The notes below the pieces were generated by a model that worked only from the letters and a program-made list of their open reading frames with translations, was not told where the DNA came from and did no database searches. Made by a program: the position numbers and the translations under genes. Below, piece by piece: positions 9,224 through 18,281 of a stretch of 32,331 nt of DNA (the stretch's first letter is position 1; the number at the start of each line of letters is the position of its first letter). Source of the stretch: Fomitopsis serialis (lineage: Eukaryota; Basidiomycota; Agaricomycetes; Polyporales; Fomitopsidaceae); assembly GCF_022376445.1 (NCBI RefSeq), contig NW_025955390.1:1-32331 (forward strand), read 5' to 3'.

Positions 9224-9298
9224 CGGACGTCAGGCGGCGGACGCATGTTGAGTTAGGGAAATTGGGATGGCGATAACGGTATAAGGAAACAGTTTGTA

Positions 9299-10692
9299 TT
9301 ATCGCCCCAGGTACATGATACCGTAGGCTGTGTCAGCATCCTTTTGTAGCAGTTTGTACATATGTTGCCTGTGACGGCACACCTCCGCATACCCAGGATA
9401 CTTTCCGCTCTTCCGGTTGGCGGCATGATCTGCCCACCGTTTCGTCTCGTACTCAAAATATCTCCGGACAGAATCCAGCTCCCGGCGGAGGATATTGTCC
9501 TCTTCTTCGGCTCGCTCGAACTGTGACCGTGCTCGGAACCAATGCACACGGTGTACTGTAAAAAATCATGATTCTGTAGATGTACCGTGACCGGTGACCT
9601 GCTTACATTCCGTCATTGTCTCATTTGCGTTCATATCGCCTTGAACATCCGTCGTCCATATCCAGGGTAGCCGGGTATGTCGCTGCCCCCTCTGGTTCGG
9701 TTCTACGATTGCTGTGCTGACCTTCAAGTCGTCAGGCACCAATTTCTGGTACTTTCGAAGCGTTGACGTTGTTGCTCCGAGCACTGTCATCGCATGCCGC
9801 ACCTTCCTGTACATACGGGCCTGGTGTTCCACTCCTTTCTGAACGGCATGCACATCCGCCCACGCCCGTGTCTTCCGCGACTGAGACTTGGCATCGCGCA
9901 CCTTCGCTCGCATTACAAACGACTTTTGGCTGAGCAATATCCGCAATTGGTGCAAGATGTCGTTCGCTTGCCCGATTCGTAGCTCCAGTTCCGCTTTTGC
10001 ATATGGCTGCACGTCCGTAGTCTTGATCGTGTCGACAGAGTAGGACGATGGAAGTGACAACGGCCGCCACTCCGCTGCCCTCCCATCTCGCTTTCTTGAT
10101 TTCGGAGTAGAAGCCGGGACATTGCCTGTTACGTTGGGCCCGGCGGCTGCTTGGCCGTTGTTCTGCATGTCTTCCCAGTCGGATAGGTCACCGTTGTCAT
10201 CGATAACCTCGGTATGCTGCCGACCGTCGTCCCATTCGTTCGTACCCACAATCTCCTCCCCCTTCCTTAGGAAGCGCTCGATCCGGAGTTCGAGCCGTTT
10301 TCTCTGTTTCGCGATGTTCAAACGCTGCTCTGCCGTTGTCTTGGTCCCATAGGCCCTTACTACCCGCTGCAGCGCAATTCTGTCGGATTGTGAGCATTGA
10401 ATGTCGGACGGCCGGATTGTAATTACGCACTGTGCATCCTCAATCCTCATTCCCTCAACCATCCACTCCGCTGCTCCGACGATGATGTTGTTATCCCCTT
10501 CCTTTTCGGTCAGAGTGATTTGTATTTCCGCCCTTGACGGAGCTACTCTACATGTCAGCGATCAGTGGTGTAATATCCGCCACCCGCCACTCACCATGCT
10601 GGCCCTGAACCTCAAATGCGTCCATCACTGTCACATCCTTCACACGTTTTTTGTGGGCTTCTGTGACCGCTGACATCCATTGAGCCAGGATT
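9299..10692 (-). pseudogene. KDZ transposase, C-terminal part (truncated)
   Basis: Minus-strand exons 10692-10595, 10542-9607 and 9555-9299 join in frame. Introns at 10543-10594 and 9556-9606 have GTGAGT and GTAAGC donors. The product reads ILAQWMSAVTEAHKKRVKDV, then ITLTEKEGDNNIIVGAAEWM and QRLNIAKQRKRLELRIERFL. It closes with PWIWTTDV and a second-exon tail starting HRVHWFRARSQFERAEEEDN and containing ELDSVRRYFEYETKRWADHA. This tryptophan-rich helical end (WIW, then HWFRAR, then RRxFxYExxRW) is the known C-terminus of basidiomycete KDZ (Kyakuja-Dileera-Zisupton) transposases. The CxC domain and the RNase H-like catalytic core are missing: the frame ends at the G-rich tag at 10690. The remaining exons carry no stop. 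Confidence 0.8.
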
Positions 10693-10742
10693 GTAGGGTA
10701 TTTTCAACCAATGTTCGGGGTCGGGGCGGGGGTCGGGTCGGG
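10690..10742 (+). repeat. G-rich tag, copy B
   Basis: Reads ATTGTAGGGTATTTTCAACC, AATGTTC, then GGGGTCGGGGC and GGGGGTCGGGTCGGG. Same block as copy A. It cuts the KDZ transposase frame within a few bases. Confidence 0.7.
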
Positions 10743-10795
10743 TTCCGCATGCACAACGTGACAGCCGAACCACATGACACCTTTATATTTCGTAT

Positions 10796-10839
10796 CCACT
10801 AACCCGCACTCGCGCCGCGGCGCGAGTGCGGGTTAGTGG
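10796..10839. repeat. perfect 44-bp palindrome (hairpin family)
   Basis: CCACTAACCCGCACTCGCG followed by CCG and the exact reverse complement; no mismatch; centre CCGCGG. Confidence 0.95.
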
Positions 10840-10991
10840 TCAGATAGGCGAGTTTGAACAAAGGCGCATCGGGCTCGCGAAAGGCTTCGCTCTGCATGCC
10901 CCCCTTCGCGCGACGGCGCCACCGCGGGTACGGTGACCCCGCACTTGCATTACCGCGGCAGGTGTGGGAAAATGTAGGTGTGCGGGGAATT

Positions 10992-11029
10992 TTAACCCGC
11001 GCTCGCGTCACCGCGCCAAGGTGGGTTAA
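10992..11029. repeat. degenerate hairpin-family copy
   Basis: TTAACCC and GGGTTAA outer arms with a partly unpaired GC-rich core. A further decayed relative lies at about 10940-10970. Confidence 0.6.
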
Positions 11030-11120
11030 CTCACTGTTAAAAGGTAAGTTTTTTCCGTGTTTTCGCTGCTGTTGCGTCTGTATATTTAAATTAAGCACAG
11101 ATGATGTGGCCCTCACCGAC

Positions 11121-11224
11121 GTGGGTAACCTTCTGCTGTATGGGTGCCAGGGGTTATCCGCACCCGCGCTAACGGCGCGGGTGCGGATAACAACCTGGCA
11201 CCCATACAGCAGAAGGTTACCCAC
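11121..11224. repeat. 104-bp inverted repeat with hairpin-family core
   Basis: Outer arms of about 31 bp (GTGGGTAACCTTCTGCTGTA and TGGGTGCCAGG) are exact reverse complements, then a 2-3 nt asymmetry, then a core GTTATCCGCACCCGCGC/GCGCGGGTGCGGATAAC. The total arm is about 50 bp with a 4-5 nt loop. Confidence 0.95.
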
Positions 11225-11279
11225 CTTGTCAAACTCAATCCCAGTCGGTGTAAGGGTAGCGTTAGCGCCCGCATAATCA

Positions 11280-11300
11280 CACGAGCGCCCAACGCTCGTG
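11280..11300. repeat. short hairpin
   Basis: CACGAGCG and CGCTCGTG with a 5-nt loop, 57 bp downstream of the larger inverted repeat. Confidence 0.7.
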
Positions 11301-11305
11301 CCCAT

Positions 11306-11345
11306 ACATATAGGTTTTCCTTTCCTTTTCTCTTTCTTTTCTTTC
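11306..11345 (+). promoter_or_regulatory. pyrimidine-rich promoter-like tract
   Basis: An almost pure T/C run on the plus strand (TTTTCCTTTCCTTTTCTC and on) about 190 bp upstream of the ATG at 11536. Long pyrimidine tracts upstream of the start are common in basidiomycete promoters. The span 11346-11535 shows no other feature. Confidence 0.35.
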
Positions 11346-11535
11346 GTCTTACTCATCTCTCGACCGATCCAGACTCCTTCCACATCCGTTCGTGGCTGTC
11401 GTCAGAGTTGCAGTAGTGGCAGCCCGAGTGGCGCCTGTGCCAAAGCTCGCCACTCCTCCCTTTGTACTATGACTCATTACGCTTACTTGATACGACTCTT
11501 CGCTCGATTCGGTCGACTCTTGCTCATGTATCAAT

Positions 11536-14016
11536 ATGATACCTACGCCGGGCTTGGAGCCCAAGCAACGATACGAGGACTTCGCCCACTCATCCGCTAT
11601 CCGTCCGACTATCGCCCCGCTTCTTGTGTGTACCCGACCTCAACGCCGCCAGCTCACGCTCACCCGCAACATCGCTCGCCTCGCCGAACCCGGCTACCTC
11701 ACAGTCGGTGAGTGAGTAGGGGGCACTTCACTGGGCTTGTGAACCGGGCCTTGAGGCCCAGTGAAAACGCCGAATATTCAGCCAGATTTCTGTTGGATTG
11801 TTGTGCTGACATTCGTGAACGGTCGTGGACGTTGGTTTACAGGCAATGGGGTGACACTTTTTCACCAGGAAACACGTGAGACAGAGTCTGCCGCTAAATT
11901 GGTGTGAGCAAGGGCACATATGCCATTATATTCGCTACTGCTCGATGCATGGGCTACTGCCCGTGACTATGTCAGCTCATGGCCTCGGCTTCAATCGACT
12001 TCAATTGCAGCTCTCGTTCAACTTGAAATGTCCTCGGGTACCGTTGATTTCGGACTGCTGTAATGTACGTCGAATACAGGCGAATGTGAATGGTATTCAA
12101 ACTTCCAGCCTAATTACACAGCATCAAGTTCGTACTCGTAAAACTGACCAACAGATTGTATGTAACGTTCGTTCTGTGATGACCAGTCAAAGCCATGGCG
12201 CTGGCCCAGCTAGGAAGTGCAAACAATCGCTCACCCCGGACCTGGGTCTCCAAGTCGATGTGGACGCCGCTTTGCATCGGCCAACCCCGGGTCTACGCTG
12301 CCATTGTCTACACGCATTCCCGCCCACACTCAACCCCGTGTGTCAACTTTTGCCTAAGCCTGTGCCCGTGCTACTCGCTCCTGCGCTTGTGCCAGCCACA
12401 CTCTTGCCGGCGCCCGCGCCTAAGCCTCGGGCACCTAACCTACGCCTGCGCCCATCCCCATGCCTGTGGTTTCCCCTGTGGCTTCTACTACACTTTCAGG
12501 CACGCCTGTCACACTCGCGCCGACACCCGTCATGACGACTGTACCCGCGCCTCTGTCCAAACGTGCACCCGGACACTCCTTCGATACCCCCGACGGACGC
12601 TCACCCACACCTGGAAATTGGACATTCACTCACACTCCGATGCTCGCCGCCCACACCCGGATGCCCACCGTGCGAGGAACCAACCATCCTCCGAGGTTGA
12701 GAGCTCCGAGACTGTGGCTGCAGCATCCGCAAGTCCGGGTCGTGCGAATACCAACATCACAACGGTAAGAAAGACATGATTGAGGCGATGAACGACGCTA
12801 CTAACCAATGTTCTCGTAGATTGTCCCTGTTCGTCCACCATTGTATGTTGCGCACTCACACTTTCATTCTTTATTTATCGACGACTGACATATTATTTGA
12901 TCCAGCAAAGTGATCCTTCGGCCTCGCAGGTCATATCCATCCGACTGGCCAAGGCATTCTTCAAGTCAGACCCGAATTTCACAGAAGAAGGCAGCGAAAG
13001 CGAAGGGATCAGTTTTGAAGGCGAGTGCGAAATACCGCCCAGATGTCACTGATCCACAGTACGTAGAACATCATCTCGATCGTCATCATTCCGAGTCGAT
13101 GTAACTCAGCTCTGTGCAATTAGGAATATCCACATGGGGATCATGCTAGAGAAGAGCCCTACCGTAACCCACGACGACTGCAAGCCTAACTAAGCCTACC
13201 TTGTTGCCAGATGCCGAGAGAAAGGCAGAACTCGACGTACTTGTTTATCATGGTTTGATTGTACAGTCATGGACGGGTCACTGTAACGCCCAAATCGAAA
13301 GCAACCTTTCGACCACTACCAATGAAAACCTCAACGTTTTGTGCTCGAATTATTTTTATACATACCTTGCATACATCTGCCAATTTCTACCCTCATAATC
13401 CCAGCGACGAGTTCTCCGCAGCCCGAAAATGGGTGTTACAGTGGGTGATCAAGGTATCACTCTCATAGGCGCCCAATAACAATCAACCTATTGTGCGCCG
13501 AACTCACGGTTTCTCAGCCCGGAAAGCATACCAGTAGTAGCTAGATAGACCATTTATTCCATCAAGGTTGATAAAACAGTAGTAGCAAGTGAGAAACACA
13601 GTATGGTGGGGTGTGAAAGGGTGTTACAGTGACCGATCGTGTCACAGTGACCCGTCCATGACTGTACTGACTGGACACTGACCTTTTGCACTGCCCTTTA
13701 TAGGCTTTACGAGAACGGGTCTCCAACGCACGGAACACGAAGAGGATCGGTGCTAAGGTAAGCACTCTTGATCATATCTACAGTTATTCTCACCGACATT
13801 GTGGTCGCGTCGATCCAGGCTACACAGTGAGCAAGACAAGCCTAGTACATGGTGGGCAGTAGAACTGAGTGGTTCGACCTCCTCGTGCTTGATCTTTTCT
13901 CTGACTGCCTTCGAGCCATGGTTAGTTATGAAACCAGGGTGTTGCCGTGTGATGAGAAGGTTGATCTTCCGCCGGCCGCTCGCGCAAAGGAGAAGCTTCG
14001 GGAAATGCTGAACTAA
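11536..14016 (+). CDS. multi-exon gene, unrecognised, with frame breaks
   Basis: Exons inferred from frame and splice signals: 11536-11707, 11843-11903, 11976-12059, 12122-12157, 12214-12764, 12820-12842, 12906-13058, 13124-13163, 13211-13260, 13704-13757 and 13846-14016. The start reads MIPTPGLEPKQRYEDFAHSS, then RNIARLAEPGYLTVGNGVTL and LVSWPRLQSTSIAALVQLEM. The middle is proline-rich (LPKPVPVLLAPALVPATLLP) and needs two frame shifts within 12430-12660. Later exons read AFFKSDPNFTEEGSESEGIS, then ERKAELDVLVYHGLI, ALRERVSNARNTKRIGAK and a C-terminus TEWFDLLVLDLFSDCLRAMV. The phases of exons around 12820-13163 do not agree perfectly, so either my splice model is wrong there or the gene is decaying. 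No domain is recognised. A MITE sits in the intron 13261-13703. Confidence 0.5.
13264..13664. mobile_element. 401-bp MITE with TA target duplication
   Basis: The terminal inverted repeat is CAGTCATGGACGGGTCACTG on the left and its exact reverse complement on the right; the right end additionally duplicates a GGTCACTGT unit. TA at 13262-13263 and 13665-13666 flanks it. TA duplication and a CAGT end point to a non-autonomous Tc1/mariner-like element. It carries no coding frame. Confidence 0.85.
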
Positions 14017-14073
14017 TACGACGGGAATGTAAACTTCTATGGCCTCGTGGGGAAGGGCCTTCGATTTCAGAGC

Positions 14074-16880
14074 TTACTGTACACATCCAGTGATTTTGGT
14101 AACACTGATGGTTGTCAGAGAGTCGTGCTCGACGTCTCCGCGCTGACAAGCACAAAATGTCCATTCCGACTCCTTCAGAACTGCAAAATCCGAGTTACTA
14201 TACTGCAATACAAGGGCGAGGGCTTCACCGTTATTACCCACAAAGTTATATTCGACTTCTCCACATGCGATGTTAGGATGAGTATCGATTGTCAACTAGC
14301 ATGTGATTTGACATCTGCCATGGCCGTGTCAGCAGAATGTTGTAATTAATGAATGCAGACTAGGGCGAGAACGTACCCTGATGTTACGAGCAATACGAGT
14401 AACCTTCTTTGAGAGTTCCTTCCAAGCACTGCAGCAAATCTGACCATTTTTGAGCCTGCACCTCCATCGCTGAACACGACCTCGTTCCACACCCCATGGA
14501 GTCGCAGCTTCGAATTGAGCAGAGTACATGTGAATAGTGGTGTCTTCGGCTTCGCTCACATGGGAGGAACCTTTCTCTCAGGGATGCAGGGGTCAGACGC
14601 TGGCACGCGCGTCGAAAATAGGCATAGGACGTGAGCCAAGTTTGACTTGTTTGAATTCAGGGAGGAGGGCCTTGAGTCCGTTGACCTGTGCGCGTCGAAG
14701 TGCGTCTGATTGTCCGCTCGAAAGTGAGTTGTAGACTACATATCAACGGCCCTATGCGGCTTGTCTCGGATGGTGTGTGAGTGAGGGCGTGCATGCATTG
14801 CGGCAGGAAGTGCATACGAGAGACTTTGTCTTGAACTTAAAGCTGTTCAAATCCGTAGACAAAAATTGTCCATAGAATGTGCGCCCGTTCACGCTGCTCC
14901 GCAGTGCTTCGTCGCTGGAAGACAATTCGAACACCAGCGACAAGCTTGCAGAAATTGCGCCAATATTCTATTGGCATTATTCAATGCGGGAGCGCATGGC
15001 CGAGCCCGTACATCCAGTGTAGGAACCCCCAGCATTTGTAGCCGCTTGAGATGAGTCTTCTCAGCTGGATTACGGGGAGGGCGGTCGAATGCACACGGTA
15101 GGTTTTCTCTCGCCAGTGCCGCTTGTTTTCTACGGTGCTGCCTTCTCCGACGAAACAAACCAACCCCCATAATGCCTTGCCATCGCCATTTTACACAGTG
15201 TCACAGTCCATCGTACTGTAGCGAGCCCCACCACCCGAATGGGGCTGTGACGTGTGGTGCGCAGGCTTTACACGATCCGGCGCAGCGGCGGGGACGCGTG
15301 TGACGGGTGACGCGCCCGCCAGAATGTGGTCTTGTCGTTGTGCCCACCGCAGGCCCCTCCTAGCGCCCATCGACCATTGTTGGCGCCGGCGGCGGGGCGG
15401 GTGTGACGTGCAACATGTCGTCCCCGCGGCGGCGGGCGGTGGGCTTGTGACGCGTGGCCTAAGTCCGGGTTGTGGGGTTTGCTACAGTACCTCGGAGGAG
15501 CTTTTGCAAGAAATTAGTGATATTCAGCCCACATAGATGCATGATGTCGCCTGGAAAAAACCGTGGGTTTGGGAGCATGCAAATGCGCGTGGGGCGAGAG
15601 AAAATACTCGGCTTCGAAATCTCTGTATCGAGTCGCCGCTCCTTGTAGTCAGCAGGGACGAGATGCTTGTACACGACGAACATTGAGGTCGTGGTCCGCG
15701 GGCGAGGCTTCGAGTATGTCGGAAGGATCATAGTCAGGGTGATCACAGCCCATTTCAGAGTAATTGTCTGGCTTTGCACAGACGGAGTAGTGATGTGATC
15801 CGCTAGGCTTCCTAAGCTCAGGGCAATCACATCGCAGGCGTCACGTTTTCTTCACATGGTGTCCAACGTAGCCAGTCAGCTCAGGTGCCTCAACCGCAAA
15901 TGTTTCGGCGAGAACAATCCAGGGACGTGAACGAAGTGTGACATGTCGTGCAGCATCCCAGATAATCAGCCCTTCATTTTGCAAGGCAGCAGCATGATGA
16001 AGACCGGTGGAGAGATATGAGTCAGAGCTCTTAGGTTTCAGTGGGCCAGAAACAATTGGGCCTTGGAAGACCTGCGTCTTCTTAAGTACGGGTCAGGGTA
16101 GAAATTGACGGGGATCCATATATAGATCCAACAATTTGATGCCTTGTGCTCGTAGATCTTGGCCCCATTCAGAGAGAAGATGGGGTACACGTCATCCAGT
16201 TTGATATCGCCACGCTGCTAGGCATGAATCCCAGAAATTTGACCCGTCAGGAATATCCTCGACGACGTCCAGTTTCCTGTCTCGCGCAGCTCCGCAAAGA
16301 TGCCGTCTATGACACTCCTGCGATATGCCATGTTGTCTGCACCGTCAGGGGGTCGGAAACGTGCCCAATTCTGAGGGCAAACAGGAAATGTACTGAATTG
16401 CTGTCGCGCCTTCGTCTTACCAGCCGAAGCGAGAAGCGCAGCATCGTAACGCGGCTCGCTGCAGGAAGGGCATGCTTCCTGGTCTTAACATGGACTTGTG
16501 TACGCAATACAGCGGTTCACGCACATTGTCCTCAATGATCGCAACAACCCCGAGAGCTCGGAAACCTTCTGTTTGACCGAGGTGGTGAGAGAGGATGTCG
16601 CAATCTGGGAAGCGTTCGAGGATCGCATCGCGTACGCCATTGTAGATCTTTTCGGATCCATCTGTGTCTGCGAGGAGCAGCTTGATTGATAGCTGTTTGT
16701 CTGTACTGATATCAGGGGTCTCCATCAACGGACGTTTCAACCGTGAGATGGTCTCTGCATCATGCCTCTCGTGCGCGAGCCAGGGATTCGGCTGGAGCTT
16801 GCGGATGAATTTGAGGGCTAGGTTGACAGCTGGTATGTGGGAGGACGCCGCGGCGTCCCCTACGTCTGGTTCAGACGACC
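14074..16880 (-). pseudogene. decayed CACTA/EnSpm-type transposase
   Basis: Read on the minus strand from 16880 down, family blocks appear in order: LALKFIRKLQPNPWLA; LKRPLMETPDISTDKQLSIK, LLADTDGSEKIYNGVRDAI and DILSHHL (16800-16560); DNMAYRRSVIDGIFAELRET and ASNCWIYIW (about 16340-16110); LHHAAALQNEGLIIWDAARH (about 15950); RRLDTEISKPSIF and PGDIMHLCGLNITNFL (15650-15500); FDRPPRNPAEK, SGYKCWGFLHWMYGLGHAL and YWRNFCKLVAGVRIVFQRRS (15100-14930); MHFLPQCMHALTHTPSETSR (about 14790); ALRRAQVNGLKALLPEFK (about 14670); and GEVEYNFVGNNGEALALVL (about 14240). This order matches the large transposases of CACTA-type elements abundant in mushroom genomes. Frameshifts and stops separate the blocks, so it is not functional. 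A MITE lies at 15216-15487 and the 5' end is cut at tag C. Confidence 0.85.
15216..15487. mobile_element. 272-bp GC-rich MITE inside the CACTA remnant
   Basis: Ends CTGTAGCGAGCCCCACCACC and, reverse-complemented from the right, CTGTAGCAAACCCCACAACC; TA on both sides (15214-15215 and 15488-15489). Skipping the element and one TA brings the surrounding transposase back into one frame (LLRGTMDCDTV, stop, NGDGKALWGL), which is the expected family sequence at this point. Non-autonomous; no coding frame. Confidence 0.85.
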
Positions 16881-16942
16881 ATTATAGGGGCTTTTTGACC
16901 AATCCTTAGGGTGAGGATGGGGTGAGGATGGGTGAGGAAGGC
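16881..16942 (+). repeat. G-rich tag, copy C
   Basis: Reads ATTATAGGGGCTTTTTGACC, AATCCTT, then three GGGTGAGGAT-like units. Same block as copies A and B but with a different G-rich unit. It abuts the cut 5' end of the CACTA transposase. Confidence 0.7.
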
Positions 16943-17001
16943 ATTTTCACGTTCTGAGCATTAAACGTCTCACCCTCGCAGCATGAATCTCAGCGTGCAT
17001 A

Positions 17002-17033
17002 ACCCGCGTTCGCGCCATGGCGCGACTGCGGAT
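17002..17033. repeat. hairpin-family copy
   Basis: ACCCGCGTTCGCGCC and GGCGCGACTGCGGAT around CATGG; arms not fully matched. Confidence 0.75.
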
Positions 17034-17044
17034 GCGAGGTACTC

Positions 17045-17080
17045 TTACCCGTGTTCGCGTCATGGCGCGAACGCGGGTAA
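17045..17080. repeat. hairpin-family copy
   Basis: TTACCCGTGTTCGCG and CGCGAACGCGGGTAA around TCATGG; one G-T wobble. Confidence 0.85.
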
Positions 17081-17128
17081 CATGCAGTCTCCGTTTGAGT
17101 CTGCGACTGCCTTCTGCCAGTCACCCTT

Positions 17129-17160
17129 ACCCGCAATCGCGCCATGGCGCGATTGCGGAT
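17129..17160. repeat. hairpin-family copy
   Basis: ACCCGCAATCGCGCC and GGCGCGATTGCGGAT around AT. The AAT/ATT arm variant pairs exactly; one mismatch near the outer end. Confidence 0.85.
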
Positions 17161-17169
17161 GAGTGCGCA

Positions 17170-17860
17170 CATCCATTGCCTTGTTTGGCAAGTCCGAGCG
17201 CCCGCCCGATCTCACAGGCACCCACCGACTTGTTCGTGTGCCCTGGTGCACAGAGGGCATGCATCTGTGGTGTACCACATCATCCATTACACCCTCCGCA
17301 TGCGGCGTCCATTCCGTGTTGTGCGTCAGTGATGTGCAGTGACAGGGCAGGCGAGATCATGTCAGCCACCTGCTCAGCCACCGACGGGTGCTCACACGAT
17401 CTCCTGCCCACAACCACCATCTCCCGCCTCTCCTGCCTCCTGCCTCCCTCTCTTTTACATCCAGCAAGCCCACCGCGCCCTGAGATGATGTGCGTACCTG
17501 CGCATGAAGACAGCCAACCCGGAGATTGTGCGCGCGTAAGGTACGTGCACGCAAGATGACCTCTGTGAGTGCGAAACACGGTCGCCCGCAAGTTGATAAC
17601 GCGGCAGACGAGTATACATCAGCAGAGTGTCCTTGTTTCGAGACACACGACAAGCTCACCTCCCGATGTTCTGGATGATTCGCCATACCGACGGGTTGCT
17701 CGCGACAGGACTCGCTCGAGAGTGTCCATCAAACCACCTGCCCGGGCTGTTGCTCGTATTACTGGGTACGCCTCGATGATCATTGCGGCACCCTATCGGT
17801 GCGCCCTGTGTGTTTCTATCCGCGCGATTGCGAATAGGCACACTGTCCTTGTTTTCATCG
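17170..17860. other. no supported gene
   Basis: Only short, overlapping frames in several directions. There is a pyrimidine-rich tract at about 17415-17460 (CTCCCGCCTCTCCTGCCTCC) that may belong to the promoter region of the gene starting at 18282. Nothing else is recognised. Confidence 0.4.
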
Positions 17861-17862
17861 TC

Positions 17863-17896
17863 TACCCGCGCTCGCGCCACGGCGCGAACACAGGTA
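17863..17896. repeat. hairpin-family copy, right arm decayed
   Basis: TACCCGCGCTCGCGCC and GGCGCGAACACAGGTA around AC. Confidence 0.75.
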
Positions 17897-17942
17897 CTGT
17901 GCACTGTTCTGAGAGACTCTCAGACGTACTTGTGAATGCTCT

Positions 17943-17962
17943 TTACCCGCGAACGCGGGTAA
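17943..17962. repeat. minimal hairpin-family copy
   Basis: TTACCCGCGAACGCGGGTAA: both outer arms present but the CGCGCC/GGCGCG centre is missing, as if the tip of the hairpin had been deleted. Confidence 0.85.
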
Positions 17963-18098
17963 GTGCACTGTTTGTGTCAAGGTTTTCTGGGACGTAAACG
18001 TAGGCGCAAGTATAATATTATTATGTATAGTAAGCAGAGTGCCAGGCAATCAAGGAATTTAATTCAAAGGATGCCCCTGGTAGGGTACTCCGAGTATG

Positions 18099-18134
18099 TT
18101 ACCCGCAATTGCGCCACGGCGCGATTGCGGGTAA
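18099..18134. repeat. hairpin-family copy
   Basis: TTACCCGCAATTGCGCC and GGCGCGATTGCGGGTAA around AC; one T-G wobble. It lies 147 bp before the ATG of the next gene. Confidence 0.9.
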
Positions 18135-18281
18135 GAGTACACGTGAGCACCAGCATCGCTTCTCGCACGTGGTGTATCGCTTCAACCAGGCGTGCAGCGC
18201 GTGCGCGCCGTGTGGACTGGTCTGTCCGCACCGCTGCCGGTTCCGCTGCCCAATCCCACTGTCAATCTTGCTCGCATCACT

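Noticed and set aside
13799..14011. Plus frame starting MWSRRSRLHSEQDK
   Set aside because: It overlaps a better frame (TEWFDLLVLDLFSDCL) that splices to the upstream exon; the composition of the rejected frame is typical of an offset frame.
16881..16942. Telomere-like TTAGGG repeats
   Set aside because: TTAGGG occurs once; the following units are GGTGAGGAT, and the other tag copies have different units. Not a telomeric array.
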